This document shows, one piece after another, positions 33,928 to 43,390 of a DNA stretch of 64,000 bases. The DNA is from Paramesorhizobium sp049065735 (GTDB lineage: Bacteria; Pseudomonadota; Alphaproteobacteria; Rhizobiales; Rhizobiaceae). Numbering within the stretch: position 1 is the first letter of the stretch; the number at the start of each line of letters is the position of its first letter. The notes beneath the pieces are model-generated. The model did no database searches. It had not been told where the DNA came from and saw only the letters and a program-made list of their open reading frames with translations. The translations under genes and the position numbers were made by a program. Where the stretch lies: assembly GCF_049065735.1 (NCBI RefSeq), contig NZ_JBAKHD010000006.1, positions 124,001 to 188,000 of the forward strand, read 5' to 3'.

Positions 33928-35892
33928 TCAATCCCGCGCCAGCGCAGCGACGGGATCGAGCTTCGAGGCATTGCGCGCGGGAACGAAGCCGAAGCCGATG
34001 CCGATGAGGCTAGAGCAGAGAATCGCGATGACGATGGAGGCGGGCGAATAGATCAGGTGGAAGTCCGGCACGAACTGCGTGAAAAGCTCACCCAGTCCGA
34101 GGGCGATGAGAATGCCGAGAACGCCGCCGACGAGGCAGACCAGCACGGCTTCGATCAGGAACTGCTGCAGGATGTCGCTCTGCCGCGCGCCCACGGCCAT
34201 GCGCACGCCGATTTCGTTGATCCGCTCCGACACCGCCACGAGCATGATGTTCATCACGCCGATGCCGCCCACGAACAGCGATATGGCGGCAATGCTCGAT
34301 ATGAGAAGGGCAAGCATCGCCGTCGTCGCCTGAACGGTCTTTTGCAGCGTGCCGGTGTTGAAGATCGAGAAATCCTTTTCGCCGTGCCTTTTCGTCAGGA
34401 AGTCCGTGATCATCGTTTCGGCTATCGACGGGTTCATCGTGTCGGCAATGCGCACCATGATCATCTGCAGGGATTGCGAGCCGGTCATGCGGGTCTGCAC
34501 GGTCGTGTAAGGCAGATAGACTTCCAGCCGCTGGCCCGACCCCGGGCCGCGGTCCTCGGCCTTGGCGATGCCGATGATCCGGACAGGCGCATTCTTCAAA
34601 AGGATGATCTTGCCGATGACCGGTCCCGCCGCATTGGGGAAAAGGGTTTTGCTGGTCGTATCGTCGATGACAGCCACCTGCGACATATCCTCGACATTGC
34701 GCTGATCGAAGAAGCGGCCTTCCAGCAATTTGGTGTTGCGGGTGGCGAAATATTCGGCGCCCACGCCGTTGACCGAAACGCTGACTTCCTTGTCCCCGAC
34801 CCGGACGGTCGAAGCCGTGGCATTGTAGGGCGTCGCCGCCAGCACATAGGGCAGCTTTGCGATCTCGGTGGCGTCGCTGAGGTTGAGCGTGGTGATCTGC
34901 GCGGCTCTCAAGTCGCCAAAGCCTTTGCCGGGGCTGATGTAGAGCGTATTGGTGCCCAGTTCGCTGATGTTTTTGAGAATGTTCGCGCGCGTCCCCTGGC
35001 CGAGCGCCACCACGCTGATGACCGATGCGATGCCGATGATGATGCCGAGCATGGTCAAGAATGTCCGCAATCGGTGCGCGTTCATCGAGCGCAGCGCCAT
35101 GGTGAAGGCTTCGGCGAAGCGGTCCCGGACATTCGAAAAGAAACGCGGCCTTCCGGCTTGGCCTTGCGCATTGCTTTCCGCATCTTTCCCGCCCCCGCTA
35201 CCATCCTTCCGCGTGTCGGCGATGATCTCGCCGTCGCGGATTTCGATGATGCGCTGCGCCCTTGCCGCAACCTGCCGGTCATGCGTAACGATGATGATCG
35301 TGTGGCCTTCGCGGTTCAGTTCCTGAAGGATGCCCAGCACCTCTTCGCCGCTATGGCTGTCGAGCGCGCCCGTCGGTTCATCCGCCAGAATGACGTCGGC
35401 GTCATTGATGAGCGCGCGGGCGATGGAAACGCGCTGCTGCTGGCCGCCCGATAGCTGACTCGGCCTATGATGGGTGCGGTCGCCCATTCCGAGCCGCTCG
35501 AGAATGGCTTCCGCTCTTTCGCGCCGTGCTTCCCTGCCCTGACCCGAATAGATGGCGGGGATTTCAACATTCCCCAGCGCATCCAATTCGTTCAGCAGAT
35601 GGTAACGCTGGAAAATGAAGCCGAAATGCTCGCGCCGCAGCCGCGCCAGTTCATCGGGGTCGAGCTCCGATGTCGAGCGGCCCGATATCAGATATTCGCC
35701 TTCCGATGGCCGGTCGAGACAGCCGAGGATGTTCATCAGCGTGGATTTTCCGGAGCCGGAGGCGCCGATGATCGCCACCATCTCGCCGCGTTCGATGGTC
35801 AGATCGACATGCTTCAAGGCCGTCGTGACCGTATCGCCCGAGGGATAATGCCGGGAAACGCCCTTGAGCGAGATCAGCGGCCTTTTCGCCAT
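33928..35892 (-). CDS. macB: MacB-type ABC exporter (ATPase fused to permease)
   Basis: A 654-residue protein with the MacB layout. The N-terminal ATPase (1-230) has Walker A GASGSGKST, LSGGQQQRVSIARAL and ILADEPTGALDS; a transmembrane segment follows at about 280, a periplasmic MacB domain (about 310-520), and three C-terminal membrane segments in an FtsX-like block (AISLFVGGIGVMNIMLVAVSERINEIGVRMAVGAR). It works mechanotransmissively with MacA and an outer-membrane channel to expel macrolides, peptides, lipids or siderophores; the substrate is not shown by sequence. ATG 35892 is 1 bp after the macA stop. Confidence 0.93.
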   Translation of the reverse strand: MAKRPLISLKGVSRHYPSGDTVTTALKHVDLTIERGEMVAIIGASGSGKSTLMNILGCLDRPSEGEYLISGRSTSELDPDELARLRREHFGFIFQRYHLLNELDALGNVEIPAIYSGQGREARRERAEAILERLGMGDRTHHRPSQLSGGQQQRVSIARALINDADVILADEPTGALDSHSGEEVLGILQELNREGHTIIIVTHDRQVAARAQRIIEIRDGEIIADTRKDGSGGGKDAESNAQGQAGRPRFFSNVRDRFAEAFTMALRSMNAHRLRTFLTMLGIIIGIASVISVVALGQGTRANILKNISELGTNTLYISPGKGFGDLRAAQITTLNLSDATEIAKLPYVLAATPYNATASTVRVGDKEVSVSVNGVGAEYFATRNTKLLEGRFFDQRNVEDMSQVAVIDDTTSKTLFPNAAGPVIGKIILLKNAPVRIIGIAKAEDRGPGSGQRLEVYLPYTTVQTRMTGSQSLQMIMVRIADTMNPSIAETMITDFLTKRHGEKDFSIFNTGTLQKTVQATTAMLALLISSIAAISLFVGGIGVMNIMLVAVSERINEIGVRMAVGARQSDILQQFLIEAVLVCLVGGVLGILIALGLGELFTQFVPDFHLIYSPASIVIAILCSSLIGIGFGFVPARNASKLDPVAALARD

Positions 35893-35893
35893 A

Positions 35894-37099
35894 TCAAAAC
35901 ACCACAGCACGGCCGGTGCCGGTGTCAGGAGCGCCGCTGTCCACCACGACCTTGTCGCCTTCCTTCAGGCCCGACAGGATCTGCGTGTTGACCTTGTCGG
36001 TGATGCCCGTCTTGACCGTCCGTTCCTCGATCTTGTTGCCATCGGTTACGATACGGACGATGGCCTTGTTGGGGTCGTCGGTCGGCTTCAAAGCAGAAAC
36101 CGGGGCGATCAGGGCATTCTTGGCGCTTGCCAGGATAATATGAACCTCCGCCGTCATATAGGTGCGCAGCAGCCCGTCCGGATTGGGCACGCTGAAGATG
36201 CCCTTGTAATAGATGGCCGATGCCGTAGGCGAACTGGAGGACATGGCGGACTGGGCCGATGGGGTGAAGCTCTTGTCGCTGAGGATCGAATCCGGTGCCG
36301 GCTCGATCTGCTCCAGCTTCGCGTCGTAACGCTTCGAGTTCTGGCTGGATATGGTGAAGTAAAGCGGCATGCCGACGCGAACCTGCGTGATGTCCGCTTC
36401 GGATATATTGGCCTCCACGGTCATGGTATCGAGCTGACCGAGCACGGCGATCATCGGCGCGCTCTGCTGGGCGCTGACCGTCTGGCCCTCCTGTACGGCG
36501 GTGGCGAGCACCGTGCCGCCGACCGGCGCGGTGATGCGGGCATAGCCGAGATTGGTCTGCGCGATCTGCACGCCGACCTTGGACGCCTCGATCGCGGCTT
36601 CGGCGTTAGCCACCTGTGCCTGCTTGGACTTTACCGCGCTGACCGCCTTGTCATAGTCGGCGCGCGCGACGGCGTTCTTGCCGATCATCATCTGGTTGCG
36701 GGCGAGATCATCCTCAGCCTGTTCGAGATCCGCAAGGTTCTGGTCGCGGGTGGCTTCATTCTGCCGCAACTCGGCCTCGGCCTTGTTCAACTCGTTTTGA
36801 AGATTGGTCGAGTCGATGAGGGCGATGACCTCCCCGGCCTTTACTTTCTGCCCCGGCTTCACCTTCAGCGAAAGAATACGGCCCGTCACCTGCGCGCCGA
36901 CGGCGACCAGCACCTTCGGCCGCAAGGTGCCGGTGGCAAGCACCGAGCTTTCGACGTCTCCGCGCTTGATCTCAGTCGTCGCGGGCAGCGGCGGTTCCTT
37001 TGTGTATGAGCGCAGGGCGCAATAGCCCAGGAGCAGCAAAGGGATGAGAACAGCCAGCCACAGGCGCCAGCGGAAACGGCGTTTCGAGCGTGGTTTCAT
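35894..37099 (-). CDS. macA: MacA-type periplasmic adaptor
   Basis: A 401-residue membrane-fusion protein. A basic start and one membrane segment (RLWLAVLIPLLLLGYCALR) lead to a lipoyl half (GAQVTGRILSLKVKPGQKVKAGEVIALID), a long alpha-helical hairpin (about 95-190), the second lipoyl half (ARITAPVGGTVLATAVQEGQTVSA), then beta-barrel and membrane-proximal domains ending DSGAPDTGTGRAVVF. It links MacB to the TolC-like channel encoded next to it. ATG 37099 overlaps the outer-membrane factor stop by 4 bp. Confidence 0.92.
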   Translation of the reverse strand: MKPRSKRRFRWRLWLAVLIPLLLLGYCALRSYTKEPPLPATTEIKRGDVESSVLATGTLRPKVLVAVGAQVTGRILSLKVKPGQKVKAGEVIALIDSTNLQNELNKAEAELRQNEATRDQNLADLEQAEDDLARNQMMIGKNAVARADYDKAVSAVKSKQAQVANAEAAIEASKVGVQIAQTNLGYARITAPVGGTVLATAVQEGQTVSAQQSAPMIAVLGQLDTMTVEANISEADITQVRVGMPLYFTISSQNSKRYDAKLEQIEPAPDSILSDKSFTPSAQSAMSSSSPTASAIYYKGIFSVPNPDGLLRTYMTAEVHIILASAKNALIAPVSALKPTDDPNKAIVRIVTDGNKIEERTVKTGITDKVNTQILSGLKEGDKVVVDSGAPDTGTGRAVVF

Positions 37100-38592
37100 A
37101 GGCGCCTCTCATCATTCGCAGGCCGGGGCGAGGAAGGCTGCACAAAGCGCGGGCCGGTATAGCCGTCCACGACCTCGGGCGTCTCGACATCGACCGCGCC
37201 GTCCCAGCCGCCGCCCAGCGCTTTCTGCAGGTCGATATAGTTGAGGACCATATCGGTCCGCGCCTGGTTCAAATCCGTTTCGGCACCGAGGAGATTGCGC
37301 TGCGCCTCCAGCACGTCGACGAAACTCTTGGCTCCAGCCTCGTATTGATCGCGCGTCAGCTCGTTAATCTGCCGGTAGTTTCTGGCAATTTTTTGCAGTT
37401 GCGCCACGCGCAGGCGGTTCTGGTTGAGCGCCACGCTGGCGTTTTCCACTTCGCTGAGCGCTTTCAGGATCGCCTGGCGATAGGCGATGAAGGACTGGTC
37501 CCGCGCGGCTCTGGCCGCCTCGACATCGGCATTAAGCTGCCCGCCCTTGAAGATCGGAATGCTAAGGCTGGGTCCGAACTTCCAGCCGATCGTCGAAAGC
37601 CTGACCAGATCGCCGATGCGGGAGCCGCTGGTGCTGATGTCACCGGTAAGCGACAAATCCGGATAGAGCTTGGCCTCCTTTTCCCCGATAGCGGCGGTGG
37701 CGCTGGCGTAATCGCGTTCCGCCGCGCGGATATCCGGCCGGCTCAACAGGAGATCGGCCGGCACGCCAGCGGAAACATTGCGCGGCACAGCCGGGATCGG
37801 GCGGCTCTTGTCGAGCAGACCCGCAAGCGCGATGGAGGAACGGCCCGTCAGCAGGGAAAGCTGGTTCAGATAGGTCGCATAATTGATCCGCAGATCGGGT
37901 ATCTGCGCCTCGGTGGAGGCGGCCTGCGTCTCGGCATTCAACAGATCGACCGCCGTGATATCCCCGGCGTCCAGCTTGTTGCGTGTCAGCGCCACCGTCT
38001 GCCTCTGCGAGGCGGCGTTGCGCTGCGCAATCGCGATGCTTGCCTGCGTTCCGCGCAATCGCGCATAATTGGTCGCGATATCGCCGATCAGCGTGACAAG
38101 CGCCGCACGCAATTGCTCGTTCTGGGACTCCAGACGATAATAGGCCGCCTCGACGCTGCGCTTATTGCCGCCGAAGAGATCGAGCTCCCACTGCGTCTGG
38201 AAACCGAGGCTCGCCTGTTTCGCGACCGGCGCTCCAGCGTTGCCGGAGCGTATATAGCTTCCGCTGCCGTCGAGCGTGGGATAAAGCGCGCCTCCGGTGG
38301 AAATGAGATTGGCGCGGGCCTCCCGCACCTTCGCCTTCGCCGTGGCGACATCGGGACTGCCGGCAACGCCATCGGCGATCAGACGGTCGAGAACCGGATC
38401 GTTGAGGTTTTTCCACCAATCGCCGAGGCGTGGCGCGCGCGTATCGGCCTTGCTGTTCCAGCCCGCCGGGGTCACCACAACAGGCTCCCGGTAATCGGGA
38501 CCGACCGTAACGCATGCCGCCAATAGAAGAGGCAAAGTCAAGACGATGCCGGATCGCAGTTTAGAACGGTTAATCCGGCAGGTTGACGGCAT
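37096..38592 (-). CDS. Outer-membrane efflux lipoprotein (NodT/OprM family)
   Basis: A 498-residue outer-membrane factor. The signal peptide ends in a lipobox (LPLLLAACVTVGPDY), predicting a lipidated N-terminal cysteine. Two homologous halves of long helices and short beta strands follow, with conserved GNAGAPVAKQASLGFQTQWELDLFGG and LLSRPDIRAAERDYASATAAIGEKEAKLYPDLSLTG. This is the RND/MacAB-type channel that trimerises in the outer membrane. It leads the operon (outer-membrane factor, macA, macB). The 204 bp upstream, divergent from the ROK gene, show no clear operator. Confidence 0.92.
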   Translation of the reverse strand: MPSTCRINRSKLRSGIVLTLPLLLAACVTVGPDYREPVVVTPAGWNSKADTRAPRLGDWWKNLNDPVLDRLIADGVAGSPDVATAKAKVREARANLISTGGALYPTLDGSGSYIRSGNAGAPVAKQASLGFQTQWELDLFGGNKRSVEAAYYRLESQNEQLRAALVTLIGDIATNYARLRGTQASIAIAQRNAASQRQTVALTRNKLDAGDITAVDLLNAETQAASTEAQIPDLRINYATYLNQLSLLTGRSSIALAGLLDKSRPIPAVPRNVSAGVPADLLLSRPDIRAAERDYASATAAIGEKEAKLYPDLSLTGDISTSGSRIGDLVRLSTIGWKFGPSLSIPIFKGGQLNADVEAARAARDQSFIAYRQAILKALSEVENASVALNQNRLRVAQLQKIARNYRQINELTRDQYEAGAKSFVDVLEAQRNLLGAETDLNQARTDMVLNYIDLQKALGGGWDGAVDVETPEVVDGYTGPRFVQPSSPRPANDERRL

Positions 38593-38796
38593 TGATTATT
38601 AGCTTATCTGAAGTTGAGTGGATTTCCAGTTCGCTCGACAGCTTCCGAATGCCTACGAAATCCACGGATCGAATCGGAATCAGCCGGAATGTACATTAAC
38701 CGGGGATGCCGGTCACCATATCATCAAAGAAATCGCCATTGCCCCGGGAAGCCAGCCTGATTAAAGGTGCAGCGCTTGACCGTGAGAACATAAAGC

Positions 38797-39744
38797 ATGC
38801 GACACCTTGAAACACCATCCGCGCCGGTCTTCGCCGCCGATATCGGGGGCTCCTATATCCGGCTCGCCTATTCGGCCCGGCCCGGCTCCCTCGAGCTTCT
38901 CGACCGGCTGCCGACGCCCGCCGGAGACTGGGCGGCATTGGTGGATGCTTTGAGCCGCCTCATGAAACGCCACGCGCGCGGCAGCGGCGCGCCGCTGGCG
39001 ATTTCCATTGCCGGGCTGGTCGATCCCGAGGATGGAAAGGCGTTCTCCGCCAATATTCCGTGCATTACGGGACACAGGCTGGAGCAGGAACTCGGCGAGC
39101 AGTTGAGGCGGCATGTCTTCGCCGCCAACGATGCCGACTGCCTTGCGCTCGCCGAAGCAGGCGAAGGCGCGGGAGCCGGTCACCGCATCGTCTTTTGCGC
39201 GGTGCTCGGCACGGGTGTCGGCGGGGGCCTGGTGGCCGAAGGCAGGCTTATCAGCGGCGCGGGCGGCCTTTCCGGCGAGTGGGGTCACGGTCCGATCCTC
39301 AACACGTCAGTCGAACTGGAGGGCGAAGAGCAGATATCGATCCCGCGCTTTGCGTGCGGCTGCGGGCAGAATGGCTGCGTCGACACCATCGGCGGCGCGC
39401 GCGGCATCGAGCGTCTGCATCGGTTCCTGAACGCCGAAGAGAAAGACAGCTACGGCGTTCTCAGTGCATGGCAGGAGGGTGACATTCCCGCGGGCCGGAC
39501 GGTTTCAGCCTATCTCCAGCTCGTGGCCAACCCGCTGGCGGCGGTCGTCAACATCACCGGCGCCTCCATCGTTCCCATCGGCGGCGGGTTTGCGAGTGCA
39601 ACGCAGCTTATCGCTGAGCTCGACAAGGCGGTGCGGCGGCGCATCCTGCGGCGCGTGGACCAGCCGCTCGTCGTGCCGGGCAAGTTCACCAGCGACGGCA
39701 GCCTCATCGGTGCGGCAGTTCTGGGGAGGCGGTCTTGCGCGTGA
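38797..39744 (+). CDS. ROK-family sugar kinase, N-acetylglucosamine-kinase-like
   Basis: A 315-residue ROK kinase. The phosphate-binding start VFAADIGGSYIRLAY, substrate loop HVFAANDADCLALAEAGEG, GVGGGLVAEGRLISGAGGLSGEWGH and the zinc motif CGCGQNGCVD (about 187-196) are all present. The ND-AD-CLALAE sequence and the EWGH histidine resemble GlcNAc kinase NagK, which feeds recycled or imported N-acetylglucosamine into metabolism; fructokinase or glucokinase activity cannot be excluded. Its stop overlaps the proposed GTG start of cutC (GTGA), so the two are translated together. Confidence 0.85.
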   Translation: MRHLETPSAPVFAADIGGSYIRLAYSARPGSLELLDRLPTPAGDWAALVDALSRLMKRHARGSGAPLAISIAGLVDPEDGKAFSANIPCITGHRLEQELGEQLRRHVFAANDADCLALAEAGEGAGAGHRIVFCAVLGTGVGGGLVAEGRLISGAGGLSGEWGHGPILNTSVELEGEEQISIPRFACGCGQNGCVDTIGGARGIERLHRFLNAEEKDSYGVLSAWQEGDIPAGRTVSAYLQLVANPLAAVVNITGASIVPIGGGFASATQLIAELDKAVRRRILRRVDQPLVVPGKFTSDGSLIGAAVLGRRSCA

Positions 39745-40463
39745 AGCTTGAAGTGTGTGTCGATAGCCCGGAAGGATTGCGAGCCGCCATATCAGGAGGA
39801 GCCGACCGGATAGAGCTATGCTCGGCGCTCGACGTCGGCGGCCTGACACCCTCGCCCGGCCTGATCGCACTCGCGGCCAAGGCGCCGATACCCGTCTATG
39901 CCATGATCCGCCCTCGCGCGGGCAGCTTCTGCTTTTCCACCGCGGAAGAAGCGGCCATGTTCGCGGACATCGATGCGGTGCGGGCAGCGGGCCTTGCGGG
40001 TGTCGTCATCGGCGCCTCCCTGCCTGATAGCAGCCTCGACACGGGGCTGTTGCGGCGGCTTATCGCCCACGCCCGCGGGCTGGGCACCACATTGCATCGC
40101 GTATTCGATCTGGTGCCCGATCCCGAGAAGGCGCTTCAGGAAGCCATCGAACTCGGCTTCGAGCGCATCTTGACATCCGGCCAGGCGAACACGGCCATCG
40201 AAGGGCTTTCGGTCCTCAAGAATTTGCGGGCCCAAGCGGAAGGCCGCATCTCCATCATGCCCGGAAGCGGCGTGACATCAGGTAACGCGGTCCTGATCGT
40301 CAGGGAAACGGGCGCATCGGAAATCCATGCCTCCTGCCGGCAAACCGCTGAAGTCATCGACGAGAGAAGCATCGCATTCGGCTTTTCCGCACGGGAGATA
40401 AAAATCACCTCCACCGCTTTGGTCCGCGAACTCAGGCAAAAGCTCGACGCTCTTCAAGGTTGA
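39741..40463 (+). CDS. cutC: CutC-family TIM-barrel protein
   Basis: A 240-residue CutC protein with the conserved LEVCVDSPEGLRAAISGGADRIELCSALDVGGLTPS start and the VYAMIRPRAGSFCFS, VIGASL, LHRVFDLVPDPEKALQ and RILTSGQ segments. CutC was named for copper homeostasis in E. coli, but its biochemical role is unsettled. Here it is coupled to an amino-sugar-type kinase gene, which suggests a metabolic rather than copper role (inference). GTG 39741 is chosen for the GTGA overlap; a TTG two codons upstream at 39735 is an alternative with a good ribosome site. Confidence 0.9.
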   Translation: MKLEVCVDSPEGLRAAISGGADRIELCSALDVGGLTPSPGLIALAAKAPIPVYAMIRPRAGSFCFSTAEEAAMFADIDAVRAAGLAGVVIGASLPDSSLDTGLLRRLIAHARGLGTTLHRVFDLVPDPEKALQEAIELGFERILTSGQANTAIEGLSVLKNLRAQAEGRISIMPGSGVTSGNAVLIVRETGASEIHASCRQTAEVIDERSIAFGFSAREIKITSTALVRELRQKLDALQG

Positions 40464-40464
40464 A

Positions 40465-40496
40465 TGCCCGCCCCGCCATGATGGCACGGGCGGGCA
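40465..40496. terminator. Hairpin between convergent cutC and dctM
   Basis: TGCCCGCCC (40465-40473) pairs with GGGCGGGCA (40488-40496), a 9-bp GC stem in the 39-bp gap between two converging genes. No clear T-run is present on either side, so it is a probable bidirectional terminator. Confidence 0.55.
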
Positions 40497-40502
40497 CACT
40501 GT

Positions 40503-41777
40503 TTATTGCGCGAGCCAGGTCGAGATGAACGGCACGTAAGTGACGAGCGCCAGGAAGGCGAACAGGGCCAGATACATGCTGACTGCCTGTTTGGTGAAGT
40601 CGCTGACCTGCACCTTGGCGAGATTGCAGACCATCAGCATCACGGTGCCGACCGGGGGCGTCAGCGTGCCGATGGAGAGGTTGACGATGATGACGATGCC
40701 GAAATGGATCGGATCGATCCCCAGCGCCTTCACGGTCGGCATCAGCAGCGGCACGAGCACGATCATCAGCGCCGTTCCCTCGATCAGCATGCCGAGGATG
40801 AGCAGCACGACATTGACCGCGAGGAGGAAGGCGTAAGGGTTGTCCGTGAAGGACGAGATCATCTGCATCAGCGACTGCCCCGCCTGCTCCAGCGAGAACA
40901 CCCAGGCGAGCGCCGACGATGCCATAATGACCAGCATCACCGAGGCGGTAGATTTCGTCGTCTCGACCAGCGAATCCACCACATGCGACACCCGCATTTC
41001 GCGATAGATGAAGAAGCCGATGATCAGCACCAGCGTCACGGCGACGGCGCCCGCTTCCGTGGGCGTGAAGATGTTGAGCCGGATGCCGCCCAGAATCGCG
41101 ACGATCAGCACCAGTGCCGGCCATGCCGAGGCCAGCGTGGCCCGGATTTCGCCGCCCGAAAGCTTGTGCTCGCGGCTCGGCTTATAACCGCGCCGGACCG
41201 AGGTGACATAGGCCGCGAACATGAGCAGGACCGCGCCCAGAATGCCGGGCAGGATGCCGGCCATGAACATCTTGCCGATGGAGACGTCGGCGATGAGGCC
41301 ATAGATGATCAAGGCGATGCCGGGCGGAATAATCGGCGTAATCAGCGAGCCCGCGGCGGTGACCGCGCAGGAGAATGCGCGGTTATAGCCGCGCTTTTCC
41401 ATCTCCGGCACCATCATGCGCGTCAGCATGGCGCTGTCGGCGAGGTTGGAGGCGCTGATGCCGCCCATCAGCGTCGAAACCATGATGTTGGTGAGCGCCA
41501 TGCCTCCGCGCAGCCGCCCGACGAGCAGATCCGCGACCCGGATCATACGCTCGGCGATGCCGGTATGCGACATGACCGTTCCCAGCATGATGAAGAACGG
41601 AATGGCCAGCAGCGATACGTTCTGCGCCGGGCTGATGAAGCGCTGCACGGCAATCGCAACCGGCATCGGGTTGAAGAACAGGAAATAGACGAAGACCGCC
41701 GCGAGAATACCGACATAAAGCCGGGCGTTCAGCGCGAACAAGGCGAGCATCAAAAGAATGATGATGGTCAGGTTCAT
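40503..41777 (-). CDS. dctM: TRAP transporter large permease
   Basis: A 424-residue protein with about 12 membrane segments and the family motifs FFIMLGTVMSHTGIAERMI, STLMGGISASNLADSAMLTRMMVPEMEKRGY and GSLITPIIPPGIALIIYG. TRAP transporters use a sodium gradient and a periplasmic receptor to import organic acids. ATG 41777 overlaps the dctQ stop (ATGA), as usual for dctQM pairs. Upstream open frame is a shadow of dctQ. The context suggests a sugar acid as substrate. Confidence 0.95.
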   Translation of the reverse strand: MNLTIIILLMLALFALNARLYVGILAAVFVYFLFFNPMPVAIAVQRFISPAQNVSLLAIPFFIMLGTVMSHTGIAERMIRVADLLVGRLRGGMALTNIMVSTLMGGISASNLADSAMLTRMMVPEMEKRGYNRAFSCAVTAAGSLITPIIPPGIALIIYGLIADVSIGKMFMAGILPGILGAVLLMFAAYVTSVRRGYKPSREHKLSGGEIRATLASAWPALVLIVAILGGIRLNIFTPTEAGAVAVTLVLIIGFFIYREMRVSHVVDSLVETTKSTASVMLVIMASSALAWVFSLEQAGQSLMQMISSFTDNPYAFLLAVNVVLLILGMLIEGTALMIVLVPLLMPTVKALGIDPIHFGIVIIVNLSIGTLTPPVGTVMLMVCNLAKVQVSDFTKQAVSMYLALFAFLALVTYVPFISTWLAQ

Positions 41778-42244
41778 TTCGCGTCTCCCGAAAAGGCGGC
41801 GCGAATGTCCTTCCAGGCGCTCGCAAACATATAGAAGGCTATGATGGTAAAGCCGATGGGCACCGCGATATCGATCCAGTACCAGGAGATGCGCAGGATG
41901 CTCGTGACCTTGATCTTGGCGGCGATGGCGAGCTTGTAGCCGGCATAGGCGACATAGAGTAGAAAGAAGCTCGTCAGGATGGAGACGGCGCCGTTCAGGA
42001 TGGCACGGGCCTTGCCGGGAAGCAGGTCCACCAGCATAGGAATCGCCAGATGCTGGTTCGTACGCTCGGCGGAAACGGCGCCGAGCATAACGATCCAGAT
42101 CATCAGGAGACCGGCGATCTCCTCGGTCCATTGCAGGGGCTGGTTGAGCCAATAGCGCATGATCACCGCGACGTTGAACATCGCGAGCAGCGCAAACAGC
42201 GGCATGGCGGCCAGCCAGTCGATCAGTTTACCGAAAAATTTCAT
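41774..42244 (-). CDS. dctQ: TRAP transporter small permease
   Basis: A 156-residue DctQ protein with four hydrophobic segments and the conserved NVAVIMRYWLNQPLQWTEEIAGLLMIWIVMLGAVSAERTNQHLAI core. It pairs with DctM in the membrane. ATG 42244 is chosen for the GAGGGA site upstream. A strong hairpin lies in the 77-bp gap after dctP and may lower expression of the membrane subunits relative to the receptor. Confidence 0.94.
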   Translation of the reverse strand: MKFFGKLIDWLAAMPLFALLAMFNVAVIMRYWLNQPLQWTEEIAGLLMIWIVMLGAVSAERTNQHLAIPMLVDLLPGKARAILNGAVSILTSFFLLYVAYAGYKLAIAAKIKVTSILRISWYWIDIAVPIGFTIIAFYMFASAWKDIRAAFSGDAK

Positions 42245-42276
42245 GAGAATTCCCTCAAGCCTCACGGCTTGCAATG

Positions 42277-42306
42277 GCCGTGCCGCGGGCCCTCCCGCAG
42301 CACGGC
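42277..42306 (-). terminator. Intra-operon hairpin between dctP and dctQ
   Basis: GCCGTGC plus CGCGGG (42277-42289) pairs with the opposite strand of 42294-42306 (CCCGCA, GCACGGC), a 13-bp stem with one mismatch around a four-base loop. Such hairpins after a receptor gene often stabilise its mRNA or attenuate the permease genes. No T-run follows. Confidence 0.5.
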
Positions 42307-42321
42307 GTAATGGCGCGCGGA

Positions 42322-43296
42322 TTACTTCAGCTCAGCCTGAATTTTCTCATAGAGACCCGGCGTCCAGTCCGGAAACTGGGTATAGACCTTGTCCGCGAGC
42401 GCCTTGAAGGCGGCGCGGTCGACGTCGATGACCTCCACGCCTTCGGCCTTCATCTTCTCGATCATCTCATTGTCTTTTTCGGTCGTCAGCTTCTGGCTGT
42501 AGAGGCCGGCGTCATAGGCCGTCTCGTGGATCAGCTTCAGCTGCTCTTCGGGAAGCGTGGAGAAGAACGCCTCGCCGCCGATGATGAGCGCGACATTGGT
42601 GAGATAGCCGATCTTGCTGAGATATTTCGCTTCTTCCTGGAATTTCTGGCCGTACAGCACCGAAATCGGGTTTTCCACGCCGTCGATGACGCCTTGCGCC
42701 AGTGCCGGGAAGGTTTCGCCCAAAGGCATCGGCGTCGGCGTCGCGCCCATGGCCTCGAACGACTTGATCTGCATGATATTGTTGGGCACGCGGATCTTCA
42801 TGCCCTTCAAATCGTCGGGCGTGCGGATCGGCTTTTTAGCGATGACCTGACGGACGCCATAGAGATAGTTGGGCATAACGATATGGATGCCCTTGCCCTT
42901 CAGCTCTTCCGTCTTCTGCTTGAACCAGGGGCCGTCATAGACCTTGAGCAGCTTGGCGGGATCATCCGTCAGGAACGGACCATAAAGAATGCCCATGTCG
43001 GGATCGTATTCCGCCAGGAAGCCGACATCGGAGATGGTGACGACATTGAGGCCCATCATGGCCTGCTCGGTCACGTCCTTCTTGGAGCCGAGCTGGGAGC
43101 TGGGATAAAGCTCCAGCGTGATCTCGCCATTGCTGCGCTTGGCGAGATTGTCCTTCCAGTAATGCATGACCTCGTCGAAGGGCTCGCCGGGATTGTTTTC
43201 ATAGGCGACCTTGATGGTCATATTGGCCGCAAGCGCCGCAACGCTTCCAGCCAGGAGCATGCTCGCGGCAACAATGCCGGTGACGAATTTCTTCAT
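42322..43296 (-). CDS. dctP: TRAP transporter substrate-binding protein
   Basis: A 324-residue DctP-type receptor. A signal peptide (MKKFVTGIVAASMLLAGSVAALA) precedes IKVAYENNPGEPFDEVMHYWKDNLAKRSNGEI. The ligand-carboxylate arginine is expected in LKGMKIRVPNNIMQIKSFEAMGATPTPMPLGETFPALAQGVIDGVENP, a typical sugar-acid-binding DctP segment. The GVIDGVENP motif is shared with receptors for uronates and related acids, and with the neighbouring altronate genes a hexuronate or hexonate ligand is likely. The exact ligand is inference. Confidence 0.92.
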   Translation of the reverse strand: MKKFVTGIVAASMLLAGSVAALAANMTIKVAYENNPGEPFDEVMHYWKDNLAKRSNGEITLELYPSSQLGSKKDVTEQAMMGLNVVTISDVGFLAEYDPDMGILYGPFLTDDPAKLLKVYDGPWFKQKTEELKGKGIHIVMPNYLYGVRQVIAKKPIRTPDDLKGMKIRVPNNIMQIKSFEAMGATPTPMPLGETFPALAQGVIDGVENPISVLYGQKFQEEAKYLSKIGYLTNVALIIGGEAFFSTLPEEQLKLIHETAYDAGLYSQKLTTEKDNEMIEKMKAEGVEVIDVDRAAFKALADKVYTQFPDWTPGLYEKIQAELK

Positions 43297-43390
43297 GGGG
43301 TCTTTCCTCCCTTGTTATCTGGCCTGACGGCCGGTTCTCCTTCGCCCTGCCCCGCAGCCTCCTTCCCGGCTCCACGGCAAAGCGTCGATT

